Shown here: positions 1 to 8,269 of the stretch, piece after piece
How positions within the stretch are numbered: the stretch's first letter is position 1
Layout of the letters: each line of letters begins with the position of its first letter
Program-made: the position numbers and the translations under genes
NCBI RefSeq assembly: GCF_030525755.1
Contig: NZ_JAUNEC010000026.1
Location: 1-23,254 of the forward strand
Length of the DNA: 23,254 bases
Direction of reading: 5' to 3'
From: Alysiella sp.
GTDB lineage: Bacteria > Pseudomonadota > Gammaproteobacteria > Burkholderiales > Neisseriaceae
Notes under the pieces: model-generated
The model's database searches: none
What the model saw: only the letters and a program-made list of their open reading frames with translations
Told to the model about the DNA's origin: nothing

Positions 1-1
1 C

Positions 2-142
2 ACCGCCACCGTAGCAGGTTTGCGCCAAGCGATTGAAGACCAAATCCACGCTGCCACCACGCTGGACGCATTGACCGCCATTGACACTGCCATCATATCC
101 AAGTATGACGATGATTTGAAGTTTCAGGCTGTTTGTTGTTAA
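2..142 (+). CDS. 3' end of a gene cut by the left edge, product unknown
   Basis: An open frame enters from the left edge and ends at a TAA, giving about 46 residues rich in Ala, Asp, Ile and Thr (it contains GLRQAIEDQIHAATTLDALT and ends in KFQAVCC). The composition suggests one or two amphipathic helices. Tails of this kind occur in phage tail or tail-fibre proteins, but I see no specific motif, so that is only a guess. The last codons, TTTCAGGCTGTTTG, look like a degenerate DUS (FQA-V), a pattern seen at the end of two other genes in this window. The frame is open and ends cleanly; nothing else can be said without the upstream sequence. Confidence 0.5.
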   Translation, partial: TATVAGLRQAIEDQIHAATTLDALTAIDTAIISKYDDDLKFQAVCC

Positions 143-373
143 ATCATTTAAATTCCATACATCAGGTAAATTTAAGTTAAGAATGGATTGGGGAGAATAA
201 AGTTTTATAAAATATTTACAAAACAAAACAAAAAGATAAAATGTGCCGATACTATGGTCGTTTCAAATAAAAATGGTACAGCGTTGTCAATGCTCTTATT
301 TACTACTGTACACGGTGGACGTTGTCGCCTTGTCCTGTTTGAATTTGAAACGACGATATTTTTGGAGAAAATC

Positions 374-2140
374 ATGGCGGCACTGTCTTCACAGATACAA
401 CAAATTGCTTATCCTTTGCGTACTTTGATTACACAAATTGAGCCACGTTTAGATGTTTTTTGGCAAGAGCAGTTGCTGGAAATTTTTCGTGGTATTACGC
501 CACAGGAACGCAAAGATGTATTGACACAGTTGCTTGAGCCTAAAGGTATTTTTTGGCATGCTCAAGCACAAAAATTTGAATACCGTGAACAGCATTTGCC
601 TTTTTCCGAATGGATAAAAAACATTCCTGCTGGGGCAAAAAATTTAAAAATTTTGGCGGTGCGTTTATTGGATAGCTTAAATATTTTGTCCACTTATGAA
701 GACATTAATCATGTTGCGGATTATTTGGACAATATTTTTGTGCAAATTAGTCAAGTGAAAGTACAAAATAATGTGGAAAATCAGGTATGGAAACAAAAAT
801 TGCATGATGAGTTCATTTATGCGGTGGCATCGGTGGTGCGTAATAACCAGACTTGGCAAGTCCCCAAGAATTTGCGTGGTTTGAATATTCCTATTTTGAA
901 AACCTTTATTTGTGAAGTGTTTTTGAAGCGACAGCTTTTAGGATATTGGTTTAAAACCCAACGTAATCGCCAGTTGGCGGAAATGCCACAACCTTTGATT
1001 CATGATTTTTTGTGTCGTGAACAACGCATTCGTCAGCTTGAAGTGGTGCGTGCTTCCAAATATTTTTTTGCGATTGCACCTACTTTGGAATCGGGTATCA
1101 ATCCGTTTACTCTGCGCCGTTTTTTGCAAGAAGATCGTTTGTTTTCCAATCAGCGTGTGTTGTTTAATGGTGTTGCGGTTAATACTGCACTTTTAAATCA
1201 ATATGATGAAATTTATCAAGAAAAATTCAAAAAACAGGTTTCTTGCATCATTACGATTGAAGCCAATATCAGTCGTGTGGTAGTGGATTTTGTGCATGAA
1301 TTGGAAAATTATCATGACGATGTTTTGATGCCGTTTTTGTTTGAACCCTTTGATTTGGGGCAAATTGATTTGTTGGCGGCAGTAGAAAAACGTTTGGCAT
1401 TGTATGAAGAAATGTTGAATAAGCATATTCTGTTGCGTTTGCGTTATGCCTTATTGAATTATGCGAAAAACAGTGATGAATTTGAATATTTGTATGTGGC
1501 AGCACGCCAATTATTTGGCTCAATTTTGGCGGTTTTCAAAGATTTTCAAACTTTGCCTGCGGTATTGATGAATGTTTCTGCCGACATTATGTTTGGGCGT
1601 TTGGTCGGGTATGCTACATTTTTGGAAAAACGCCATGATGATATTTTTGTGGTGCAAAGTGAAGAAATGTGGCAAGCACATAATGCTCGTTTACGTGAGC
1701 CTTTAAAAAAAGTGGTGGAAACGGTTAGCCAGCATATTGGTTTGTATCAAAAGCGTTGTGCAGAAGCAGAACAACAAGCGTTGGTATTGGCAAAACCTGA
1801 AAATTTTTGGGGTAAATTACTTAAAAAACGTGAAAAACAAACGAAAAAATGGGAAGAGAGCAAAAAAGCGGCGCGTGAAATTGTGTATCAAGTGCATCAA
1901 AGTTTAATGAATTTACCCAAAGATTTTACATTGGAAATGGTGTATTTGGAGTTTGATGCCAAATTGATTACCGATGAAAAGCAACGCAATTATGCTTTTC
2001 CAAGTGGCGATAATGGCATGACTCAATTGCCCGTGGTATTGACGCTGCCTGAAAACCGTTTGCATTTTGATTTGAATGAGTTTATTAAGCAGTTGGAAGA
2101 AAAAATAGGGAAAAAAATCCAACAAGATGATGGGCATTAA
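374..2140 (+). CDS. Uncharacterised 588-residue helical protein
   Basis: I do not recognise this protein. From the ATG at 374 it has 588 residues. The frame stays open upstream to a TTG at 188, but I chose 374 because GGAG lies about eight bases before it and the extra upstream residues have poor protein character. There is no signal peptide and no clear membrane segment. The sequence looks almost wholly alpha-helical, with many Leu, Gln, Lys and Phe. A charged stretch near residues 480-510 (WGKLLKKREKQTKKWEE) may form a coiled coil. The C-terminal part (QLPVVLTLPENRLHFDLNEF) looks like a small strand-containing segment. It stands alone on the plus strand, convergent with leuD, and a hairpin lies between them. 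It is probably cytoplasmic. Codon use looks ordinary for the window. Confidence 0.8.
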   Translation: MAALSSQIQQIAYPLRTLITQIEPRLDVFWQEQLLEIFRGITPQERKDVLTQLLEPKGIFWHAQAQKFEYREQHLPFSEWIKNIPAGAKNLKILAVRLLDSLNILSTYEDINHVADYLDNIFVQISQVKVQNNVENQVWKQKLHDEFIYAVASVVRNNQTWQVPKNLRGLNIPILKTFICEVFLKRQLLGYWFKTQRNRQLAEMPQPLIHDFLCREQRIRQLEVVRASKYFFAIAPTLESGINPFTLRRFLQEDRLFSNQRVLFNGVAVNTALLNQYDEIYQEKFKKQVSCIITIEANISRVVVDFVHELENYHDDVLMPFLFEPFDLGQIDLLAAVEKRLALYEEMLNKHILLRLRYALLNYAKNSDEFEYLYVAARQLFGSILAVFKDFQTLPAVLMNVSADIMFGRLVGYATFLEKRHDDIFVVQSEEMWQAHNARLREPLKKVVETVSQHIGLYQKRCAEAEQQALVLAKPENFWGKLLKKREKQTKKWEESKKAAREIVYQVHQSLMNLPKDFTLEMVYLEFDAKLITDEKQRNYAFPSGDNGMTQLPVVLTLPENRLHFDLNEFIKQLEEKIGKKIQQDDGH

Positions 2141-2157
2141 ACAACCATCATTAAAGT

Positions 2158-2199
2158 AAAGCAGACGACAAATAGGTAATGTCATCTGCTTTGATTTTT
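2158..2199. terminator. Hairpin terminator between the orphan gene and leuD
   Basis: AAAGCAGACGAC pairs with GTCATCTGCTTT (11 of 12 pairs) around an 11-base loop and is followed by GATTTTT on the plus strand. The minus-strand side is A/T-rich as well. It sits between two convergent genes, so it probably ends transcription of the 588-residue protein gene and perhaps leuD. Confidence 0.75.
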
Positions 2200-2214
2200 G
2201 GGTAGTTAATGGAT

Positions 2215-2853
2215 TTAATTGAATAACCAAGGTTGTGTGGCTTTGCGTTTTTCTTCAAAGGCTTTGATTTCATCGGCGTGTTGCAAAGTTAAACCGATTT
2301 CGTCTAAACCATTGAGCAAACAATGTTTGCGGTGTTCTGTAATGTCAAAATGCCATTTTTCGCCACTTGGGGTAATCAATAATTGCTGCTGTAAGTCAAT
2401 GGTTAATTGGTAGCCTTCGTTGGCAAATGTTTCTTGGAACAACTGCTCAACCTGTTCTTCGGTTAAAACAATGGGTAACAAGCCATTTTTGTAGCAATTA
2501 TTGAAGAAAATATCGGCAAAACTCGGTGCGATAACGGCACGGAAACCGTAGTCGTCCAAAGCCCATGGCGCGTGTTCACGAGATGAGCCACAACCGAAAT
2601 TTTTGCGTGTCAGTAAAATTTGTGCGCCCTGATAACGTGGCTGGTTCAGCGAAAAGTCGGGGTTGAGTGGACGTTTGCTGTTGTCCATACCAGGCTCGCC
2701 GTGGTCAAGATAACGCCATTCATCAAAGGCATTTGGACCAAAACCTGAACGTTTGATGGATTTGAGAAATTGTTTGGGGATAATGGCATCGGTGTCCACA
2801 TTGCTGCGGTCAAGTGGGGCGACAATGGCGGTGATTTGTGTAAAGGCTTTCAT
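2215..2853 (-). CDS. leuD: 3-isopropylmalate dehydratase small subunit LeuD
   Basis: LeuD is the swivelling small subunit of isopropylmalate isomerase. With LeuC it converts 2-isopropylmalate to 3-isopropylmalate in leucine biosynthesis, in the cytoplasm. The 212-residue length is normal for the bacterial family. The sequence begins MKAFTQITAIVAPLDRSNVD and has the family segments NVDTDAIIPKQFLK (about residues 19-32) and the substrate-binding loop LLTRKNFGCGSSREHAPWAL (about 80-100). The [4Fe-4S] cluster is carried by LeuC, which is not in this window. On its strand it lies downstream of a 49-codon lipoprotein gene, with an inverted DUS pair between them. No strong Shine-Dalgarno sequence is seen before the ATG, but the start agrees with the family N-terminus. 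Confidence 0.97.
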   Translation of the reverse strand: MKAFTQITAIVAPLDRSNVDTDAIIPKQFLKSIKRSGFGPNAFDEWRYLDHGEPGMDNSKRPLNPDFSLNQPRYQGAQILLTRKNFGCGSSREHAPWALDDYGFRAVIAPSFADIFFNNCYKNGLLPIVLTEEQVEQLFQETFANEGYQLTIDLQQQLLITPSGEKWHFDITEHRKHCLLNGLDEIGLTLQHADEIKAFEEKRKATQPWLFN

Positions 2854-2880
2854 AATCTGTGATGACTTTTGGGGAGAGAT

Positions 2881-2908
2881 AGGCTGCCTGAAAGGTTTCA
2901 GGCAGCCT
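2881..2908. repeat. Inverted pair of DUS (hairpin)
   Basis: AGGCTGCCTGAA at 2881-2892 and its reverse complement at 2897-2908 form a 12-bp perfect stem around AGGT. It is followed by TTTGAG on the plus strand and sits just after the lipoprotein stop codon on the minus strand. In Neisseriaceae inverted DUS pairs often double as transcription terminators; here it would end or attenuate the lipoprotein transcript before leuD. Confidence 0.9.
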
Positions 2909-2913
2909 TTGAG

Positions 2914-3063
2914 TTAGGGTTGTGTTGTGGGTTTACTTTGACTTTCTTGGGATTGATAGCGCACTTTTTCCCATGATTGGGCATCATCGGTAATGTGGTT
3001 GCGGGTATCTGCACAAGCGGATAATGCTACGGCAGTAAAAATGGTCAGTAATAAGGTTTTCAT
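2914..3063 (-). CDS. Small lipoprotein, 49 residues
   Basis: This short gene encodes MKTLLLTIFTAVALSACADT followed by a polar tail rich in Gln, Ser, Asp and Thr. Residues 1-16 form a lipoprotein signal peptide and LSAC is a good lipobox with Cys17 as the lipidation site. The mature protein would be only about 33 residues. AGGA lies six bases before the ATG, and the same AGGAAAAAACATG context occurs at the pta start. Size and plan resemble entericidin-like small lipoproteins, but the sequence match is loose, so I give no gene name. It lies between pta and leuD on the same strand, with an A/T-rich promoter-like stretch upstream (TATAAT-type boxes in 3090-3125 on the minus strand). Confidence 0.85.
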   Translation of the reverse strand: MKTLLLTIFTAVALSACADTRNHITDDAQSWEKVRYQSQESQSKPTTQP

Positions 3064-3198
3064 GTTTTTTCCTGATGTTAAGTATTTGAAGTTAAGTATA
3101 TATAAACCATATTATATGGGATTATAGATAATATGGATTTCAGATAATGCATGAACACAGCCTATAGTGGGGTTGTGTGGTCATCATAACATTTTTTG

Positions 3199-3226
3199 CG
3201 ATTAAACAAAGGAATTTGTTTAATCG
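3199..3226. terminator. Hairpin overlapping the pta stop codon
   Basis: CGATTAAACAAA pairs perfectly with TTTGTTTAATCG around GGAA, and the pta stop codon (3220-3222 on the minus strand) lies in the stem. The T-tract follows on the plus strand (TTTTGC), whereas on the minus strand the next bases are CAAAAAATG. For pta it therefore looks more like a 3' stability hairpin than a classic terminator. Confidence 0.65.
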
Positions 3227-4710
3227 TTTTGCATTTGCTGCGCTTGAATGGCGGTTAAAGCGATGGTGTAAACAATGTCTTCAACCAAAGCGCCGCGTGA
3301 TAAGTCATTAACAGGCTTGCGTAAACCTTGCAGCATAGGACCTACGCTTAATACATTGGCATTGCGTTGTACAGCTTTGTAGGTGCAATTACCTGTGTTC
3401 AAATCTGGGAAAATAAACACATTGGTTTTGCCTGCAACTGGGCTATTGGGGGCTTTGGATTTGGCTACGCTTTCTACAACAGCAGCATCGTATTGTAAAG
3501 GTCCATCTACCAGTAAATCTGGGCGTTTTTCTTTAACAATGCGTGTGGCTTCAAGCACTCTGTCTACATCTGGACCGCTGCCTGAATCCATTGTGGAATA
3601 GGAAATCATTGCCACGCGTGGTTCAATGCCAAAGGCTTTGGCTGAATCGGCAGATTGAATGGCAATTTCTGCCAATTGTTCAGCATTGGGGTTGGGATTG
3701 ACGGCACAGTCGCCGTAAACCACAGTTTGCCCTGGTAAGAGCATGAAAAATATACTAGAAACCATGCTGGCATTGGGGGCGGTTTTAATTAACTGTAAAG
3801 CAGGACGAATGGTGTTGGCCGTAGTATGGACTGCACCTGAAACCAGACCATCTACATCGTTTTTTGCCATCATCATGGTACCTAGTACAACGGTGTCTTT
3901 TAGTTGTTCACGCGCTTGTTCTTCGGTTAAACCTTTGGATTTACGCAGTTCACACATTGGGACAACATATTGTTCGGCAATGCTTTCTGGGTCAATGATT
4001 TCTAGACTTTCAGGTAGGTTTATGCCCAATTCTTTGGCAACGGCTTCTACTGCTAAACGTGGGGCAAGTAATACACAACGTGCGATGCCTTTTTCGTGGC
4101 AGATGGCGGCAGCGCGTATGGTACGCGGTTCTGCACCTTCTGGCAGGACAATGCGTTTATTGGCAGTTCGTGCGGTTTGCATCATATTGAAACGGAATTG
4201 TGCTGGTGATATGCGGTCGTGGCTGCCTGAAAGCAATTCGTTTGTGTTTTGTAAAGCTGCGGCTGGACCAAGATAGGGCAGTTTTGTCAATTCTGCGGTT
4301 TTGGGGTTATCGGAAATCACACCTGCCAGCGTGATGTTTAAACCTGCAAATTGTTGTTTGGCGGCATTAACACGTTGGGCGGTTTCTTGTGATGAGCTGC
4401 CTGAAACTAAAAATACCACTTTGGTATTGAATGTACTGGCTAAAACGGGGTTTTGTAAGGATAATAAAAGGTTATCAGCATCAGGTGTGATGCCTTGAAT
4501 GATTAAGTTTTCACTGTTGAGTGCATTAGCTTCGCCTACCAGTAAGTCGTACCAGTCATCGCTTTTGCCTGCTGCCAACAGGTTTTCGGCGCGTTCGGCA
4601 TCTGCCAATGGATTGAATACGGCGGCATTGGGTAAGCTATCGGCAAGCGATTGGGCGACAGCACCTGCGTTGAGATGGCGGTTTACGGGAACGATTAAAA
4701 TATTGGACAT
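3220..4710 (-). CDS. pta: Phosphate acetyltransferase
   Basis: Pta exchanges CoA for phosphate on acetyl-CoA to give acetyl phosphate, normally paired with acetate kinase (not in this window). The 496-residue protein has a C-terminal PTA/PTB catalytic domain from about residue 180. Visible family motifs are KRIVLPEGAEPRTIRAA, VDGLVSGAVHTTANTIRPAL, GDCAVNPNPNAEQLAEIA, ISYSTMDSGSGPDVDRV and NVFIFPDLNTGNCTYKAVQR. The N-terminal ~170 residues (ILIVPVNRHLNAGAVAQSL) correspond to the P-loop-like domain of long Pta proteins, but no GxxxxGKT is present. The total is well short of the ~714 residues of E. coli Pta, so the middle domain is missing or reduced. AGGA precedes the ATG by six bases. Two DUS-like motifs are read as SGS within the protein. 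Confidence 0.95.
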   Translation of the reverse strand: MSNILIVPVNRHLNAGAVAQSLADSLPNAAVFNPLADAERAENLLAAGKSDDWYDLLVGEANALNSENLIIQGITPDADNLLLSLQNPVLASTFNTKVVFLVSGSSSQETAQRVNAAKQQFAGLNITLAGVISDNPKTAELTKLPYLGPAAALQNTNELLSGSHDRISPAQFRFNMMQTARTANKRIVLPEGAEPRTIRAAAICHEKGIARCVLLAPRLAVEAVAKELGINLPESLEIIDPESIAEQYVVPMCELRKSKGLTEEQAREQLKDTVVLGTMMMAKNDVDGLVSGAVHTTANTIRPALQLIKTAPNASMVSSIFFMLLPGQTVVYGDCAVNPNPNAEQLAEIAIQSADSAKAFGIEPRVAMISYSTMDSGSGPDVDRVLEATRIVKEKRPDLLVDGPLQYDAAVVESVAKSKAPNSPVAGKTNVFIFPDLNTGNCTYKAVQRNANVLSVGPMLQGLRKPVNDLSRGALVEDIVYTIALTAIQAQQMQND

Positions 4711-4763
4711 GTTTTTTCCTTAAATGAAATCAATATAAACCAAGAAAGAAGCGAGATTATAAC

Positions 4764-4775
4764 AGGCTGTCTGAA
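4764..4775 (+). repeat. DUS variant AGGCTGTCTGAA
   Basis: One base from the Simonsiella dialect (AGGCTGCCTGAA) and one base from the Neisseria AG-DUS (AGGCCGTCTGAA). It is intergenic, between the AsmA-like gene and pta. Confidence 0.7.
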
Positions 4776-4819
4776 AGATGTTGGTGTTGTCTTGGATATT
4801 TTGTGTGGTTTCAGGTGGC

Positions 4820-6937
4820 TTATTGATTGCGTAGCCATTGCCATTGTTGTTTTAATGTGTTGCTGATGGCTTTTTGTTTTTCTTCGGGGGTTTTACCTTC
4901 GGCTGTGATTTGTTGATAATTCAGACTGATGGACGGTGTATCAAGTTTACCACTTAAACGCAAAGGCAGAGTGGGGCGACCTTTGCCTGTGTTAATGGTT
5001 AAATGTTCATTGAGTGTACCTGTGTTTAAATCAGTATTGCCTTCGCTGTAAAATTGGGCAGCTGGCTTGTCCAGCGTGCCATTGAATTGATGATGACTGA
5101 TGCCATTTTCAATTTGGCTCTTGAAGAAGAAGTCGTGAAAACGGCTGACCGTATCGTTTGGCACGGTATGGCTCAATGGTTCGGAAGCGGTGTAGCTGGC
5201 TGTGTTTATCATGTTCTTGAACAACTGTTGGACATCAAACCCCAGCCATTCGCCATTGTGTACATCCAGTTTTAGGCTGCCTGAAAGTTGAGACAGCATT
5301 TCTTGGCGTGTATTGCCTTTACTTGTAAAGTCCAATGTCACATTGCCTGTTCCACGCAGGCGATGAATGCCGAAAAATTGTTGCAATAATAAACCAACTT
5401 GAACATTTTTGCTGTTTTGAATCAAGTGATAACTTTTGGGCGTGGTATTGGAGACGTGAAGACTGCCTTCGCTTTGTCCGCCGAATAATTCGGCAGAAAG
5501 TGGCTCAAAAATGGCTTGTTGCTTATCTATGCTCACTTGACTGCGTAAATTCATTAAGGTCAGTTCAGGTAGTTTGAGTTCGCCGATTTCAAAACCGATT
5601 TGGAAATCCAAATCACTGGGTGACCAGTTGGGTAAATGGTGTGTTAGGCTGGTGTTGTGTTGTTCATGTAAATATTTGTTGAAATCTAACTTGTTGAATT
5701 TGAATTGCCCTAATACAGTTTGGTCGTGTCGTACCAATTCAATGAGTGCAGGTTGGCGTTCAAATAAGCCTTTTAATTGTAGATTCCATTGATTTGAATC
5801 GTCCCAGTGTGCGCTGCCCTCCCATTCAGAGACAAAGAGTGGATAAGATGAACGTGGAGTTTGTAGGGTACTTAATTTTAAATCAGGCAAATTAATACCG
5901 TTGCCATTGAGCCAAGAACCGCTGCTGTTGAGTGTGAAGTTGCTTATGCTGCCTGAAACAGCATGTTCGCTTTTGAGTGATAAAGTCATGGCATCACCTG
6001 TAAAAGCCGATCGATGACCTTGTGCATTGGGCATATTGAAACTGCCTGAATGCAAATAAGTATCGCTGTTTAAGCTGAACACGGTATTGACACCTTGCAA
6101 GTGCATACCTGCTGGGCTGCCTGAAATGGCGGCAATGGTGGTGTCAAAATGGCTGTTAAAGCGTTTGCTTTTTAAGTTGATGCGTGTATTTTCTGCCGTA
6201 AATTGTTTTTCTTGCCATGTGGCAATGGTGTTCAGGCTGCCTGAAAAGTTGTAGCTGTCTTGTTCGCCTTGAAATGCAATGTTTAAATCGGGTAGTCGCA
6301 AAGATTGTGCCGCAATTTGTGCTTGTCCTTCTGCTTGCAATTTCATTTTTTCCCATAAGGGATAAGTGGCTTGTGCGGTAATGTGATAGCGATAAGTTTT
6401 GTCGTTTATGCGTTCTGAAAGCCAATTCAATTCATTGAATTGAAGCTGCTCTTGATGACTGTTGATGTTGATTTGTGCATTGTCTAAATACAATCTATTG
6501 ATGATAAAGGCATAGTGAGACTGTGGTAGTGTCCATAAATCGTGAATATTCCAATGTCCTTCTTGGTTTAAATGTAGATGAATACGGGCTTGTTCCAATA
6601 CCAATTTCTCAATTTCGCGTTTATCTGCACCCAGTAGACTTTGCCAAGCCATACCAATTCGGATTTCATCGGCATAAAATGCTTCATTTTGTCCGTTTGC
6701 TTCACTTAAACGCACATGACTTAAAATCAGAGTGGGGCGTGGGAAAATTCGGCGTTTGATGTCGGTATCAAAAGTGATTTTCCGACCCGTTGTGTGTAAC
6801 AACTTGTCAAACTGCGCTTGCAACTGATGGTGTTCTGAAAAGCGATATAAAGCCGCATAAGCACCCATGTATGTCAGCACCAAAACCAACATACCATACA
6901 GCACTTTTTTCAGCCATCGTGATGCTTGCAGCAACAT
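4820..6937 (-). CDS. AsmA-family envelope protein
   Basis: The 705-residue protein starts with a basic stretch and one membrane segment (about residues 12-30, VLYGMLVLVLTYMGAYAALY). A long periplasmic region of repeated beta-strand character follows. The C-terminal AsmA-like part has GTGNVTLDFTSKGNTRQEML and SGSLKLDVHNGEWLGFDVQQ (about residues 540-580), then LPLRLSGKLDTPSISLNYQQ near the end. AsmA-family proteins are inner-membrane-anchored bridge-like proteins linked to outer-membrane lipid homeostasis; that role is family knowledge. No strong ribosome site is seen before the ATG, but the frame start gives a sensible membrane anchor. DUS copies inside the gene are read as SGS at least five times. 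It is monocistronic or transcribed ahead of pta. Whether it is AsmA itself or a paralogue cannot be decided here. Confidence 0.9.
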   Translation of the reverse strand: MLLQASRWLKKVLYGMLVLVLTYMGAYAALYRFSEHHQLQAQFDKLLHTTGRKITFDTDIKRRIFPRPTLILSHVRLSEANGQNEAFYADEIRIGMAWQSLLGADKREIEKLVLEQARIHLHLNQEGHWNIHDLWTLPQSHYAFIINRLYLDNAQININSHQEQLQFNELNWLSERINDKTYRYHITAQATYPLWEKMKLQAEGQAQIAAQSLRLPDLNIAFQGEQDSYNFSGSLNTIATWQEKQFTAENTRINLKSKRFNSHFDTTIAAISGSPAGMHLQGVNTVFSLNSDTYLHSGSFNMPNAQGHRSAFTGDAMTLSLKSEHAVSGSISNFTLNSSGSWLNGNGINLPDLKLSTLQTPRSSYPLFVSEWEGSAHWDDSNQWNLQLKGLFERQPALIELVRHDQTVLGQFKFNKLDFNKYLHEQHNTSLTHHLPNWSPSDLDFQIGFEIGELKLPELTLMNLRSQVSIDKQQAIFEPLSAELFGGQSEGSLHVSNTTPKSYHLIQNSKNVQVGLLLQQFFGIHRLRGTGNVTLDFTSKGNTRQEMLSQLSGSLKLDVHNGEWLGFDVQQLFKNMINTASYTASEPLSHTVPNDTVSRFHDFFFKSQIENGISHHQFNGTLDKPAAQFYSEGNTDLNTGTLNEHLTINTGKGRPTLPLRLSGKLDTPSISLNYQQITAEGKTPEEKQKAISNTLKQQWQWLRNQ
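5274..5285 (+). repeat. Perfect DUS inside the AsmA-like gene
   Basis: AGGCTGCCTGAA, read on the minus strand as the codons for LSGSL of the AsmA-like protein. Confidence 0.9.
6231..6245. repeat. Two-strand DUS 15-mer inside the AsmA-like gene
   Basis: TTCAGGCTGCCTGAA reads as the Simonsiella dialect on the plus strand and as AGGCAGCCTGAA (Kingella dialect) on the minus strand. It encodes FSGSL in the AsmA-like protein. Confidence 0.85.
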
Positions 6938-7141
6938 AAAATATTGAACATAAAAATTGAGAAATGCGCAATTTTAACAAAGTTTATGGCATCTTCTTTC
7001 AGGGTATTGTGAAAAAACGTTAATATCAGTTAATTAAAAGCGGAAATCGTTTCCAGTTGAAATACAACAAGTAGATAGAAACAGTTGGGTATAAACCATA
7101 TATTATCAAGAACGGATTTAATTGAATTAAAATGACTGCCT

Positions 7142-7555
7142 TTACCATTCACCGCGTTTCATGCGGTCAAGCTGACGGCGGTCGCGTTTGGTGGGGCGAC
7201 CGTCTGGGTAGGCGGCAGTGATTCGGCTGGCTTGGTCTAGGGCTTTTTGGGCTTCGCGTTGGGCGGCGGTTTGCGCGTCTTCTTCGTAAAGTAAACGGGC
7301 TTCGGGTGCGGGTCTGCGTTGATGATTGAGCGCAAGGATTTTCAATTTATAAGGCAGTGAATTTAAAGTTAAATCCACCACATCACCCACAACAATGTAT
7401 TTGCTGGTTTTGGTTTTCACGCCATTGACTGCCACGCGACCGAGTTCAATATGCTTGCTCGCCAAAGAGCGCGTTTTGAAAAAGCGTGCCGCCCACAACC
7501 ATTTGTCTAGGCGCATGGTGTCTTCGCGGTTGTCGTCATCTTGTTGTTTGCTCAT
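7142..7555 (-). CDS. hslR: Hsp15-type S4-domain RNA-binding protein
   Basis: A 137-residue basic protein. Residues about 14-60 form an S4 RNA-binding domain (MRLDKWLWAARFFKTRSLAS, then GRVAVNGVKTKTSKYIVVGD). The tail is long and strongly basic, rich in Arg, Lys and Ala (GRPTKRDRRQLDRMKRGEW). This matches Hsp15, which binds free 50S subunits carrying a nascent chain and helps recycle stalled ribosomes. The first ATG is used with GAAAG upstream; a second Met at residue 14 directly starts the S4 domain and is a possible shorter start. A 15-base two-strand DUS separates it from the upstream gene on the same strand, 41 bases away, so co-transcription is possible. Confidence 0.93.
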   Translation of the reverse strand: MSKQQDDDNREDTMRLDKWLWAARFFKTRSLASKHIELGRVAVNGVKTKTSKYIVVGDVVDLTLNSLPYKLKILALNHQRRPAPEARLLYEEDAQTAAQREAQKALDQASRITAAYPDGRPTKRDRRQLDRMKRGEW

Positions 7556-7576
7556 GGTTTTTCTTTCAAGTTGGTT

Positions 7577-7591
7577 TTCAGGCTGCCTGAA
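7577..7591. repeat. Two-strand DUS 15-mer between hslR and its neighbour
   Basis: TTCAGGCTGCCTGAA: Simonsiella dialect on the plus strand, Kingella dialect on the minus strand. Confidence 0.85.
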
Positions 7592-7596
7592 ATCAT

Positions 7597-8250
7597 TTAC
7601 AAATTGCCAAATATGCCATTTTCGCTAATATAATCAATGGGACAACTCTCAAAATCATTCGGATTGATACCTGTCCATTGTTTACATATTTCAATCACAA
7701 TTTCTTCATCATCAAAACGAAATATTTCAGTATTATCAAAACTCTCTGAGTAAATAGTATCCATAACTTCGTCTTCATTCATTTCGGAAATATCGGGTAA
7801 ATGTAACGACCTTTCGGCTGGGTCTTGTACGCCAATATTAGCAAACAAACAACCATCTGCCTGACTAAAATAACGGATAATCTGATGATTTTTCACTTTC
7901 TTAAATGCTGTTGCACCAACCACACGATAACTGCCGAATGCATAATAATCTGGCACAATATTATCCAAAATATTCAAATATTGATTGGGTGTGGTCAAAA
8001 TATAAATCCAACCATCAATATTGGGCGAAATAAAGATTTTCTGACTGCTCAAAGTAGAGTCATCATCAAATAAAGAATCAATACCTTGATTCCATGATTT
8101 TAAAGACTGATTTTTAAGATAAATATCATGAGCCAATTTTTCGCAAGTTAAATCATGGCTCACATTCGGTATCATGTACCAATTTAGCTTGTAGCCAAAT
8201 CCATATAAATTTTTGCTTTCAAATGAATTGGCTTTAAACCAATCAAACAT
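7597..8250 (-). CDS. Uncharacterised 217-residue acidic protein
   Basis: The protein has no signal peptide or membrane segment and is acidic and aromatic. The central region has GWIYILTTPNQYLN (about residues 80-93) and FGSYRVVGATAFKKVKNHQI (about 105-124). A terminal segment, EICKQWTGINPNDFE, follows. This order (a 'GW.' strand, a 'F..HRV/YRV' segment, then 'W.xDP/NP') recalls a widespread uncharacterised family often found near polymorphic toxins as presumed immunity proteins. That link is from memory of family patterns and is not proven. AAGGGA lies six bases before the ATG. A 78-bp inverted-repeat element sits directly upstream. No toxin gene is visible beside it. Confidence 0.8.
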   Translation of the reverse strand: MFDWFKANSFESKNLYGFGYKLNWYMIPNVSHDLTCEKLAHDIYLKNQSLKSWNQGIDSLFDDDSTLSSQKIFISPNIDGWIYILTTPNQYLNILDNIVPDYYAFGSYRVVGATAFKKVKNHQIIRYFSQADGCLFANIGVQDPAERSLHLPDISEMNEDEVMDTIYSESFDNTEIFRFDDEEIVIEICKQWTGINPNDFESCPIDYISENGIFGNL

Positions 8251-8269
8251 CTATTTCCCTTTCAGTTAG

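Noticed and set aside
188..373. N-terminal extension of the orphan gene from the TTG at 188
   Set aside because: Low-complexity Lys-rich start, no gain in protein features, and a better ribosome site lies before the ATG at 374.
3160..3170. TATAGTGG, resembling the end of a Correia element
   Set aside because: No inverted partner and none of the rest of a Correia element is present.
3743..4276. 177-codon plus-strand frame opposite pta
   Set aside because: An antisense shadow of the well-supported pta gene with no family features.
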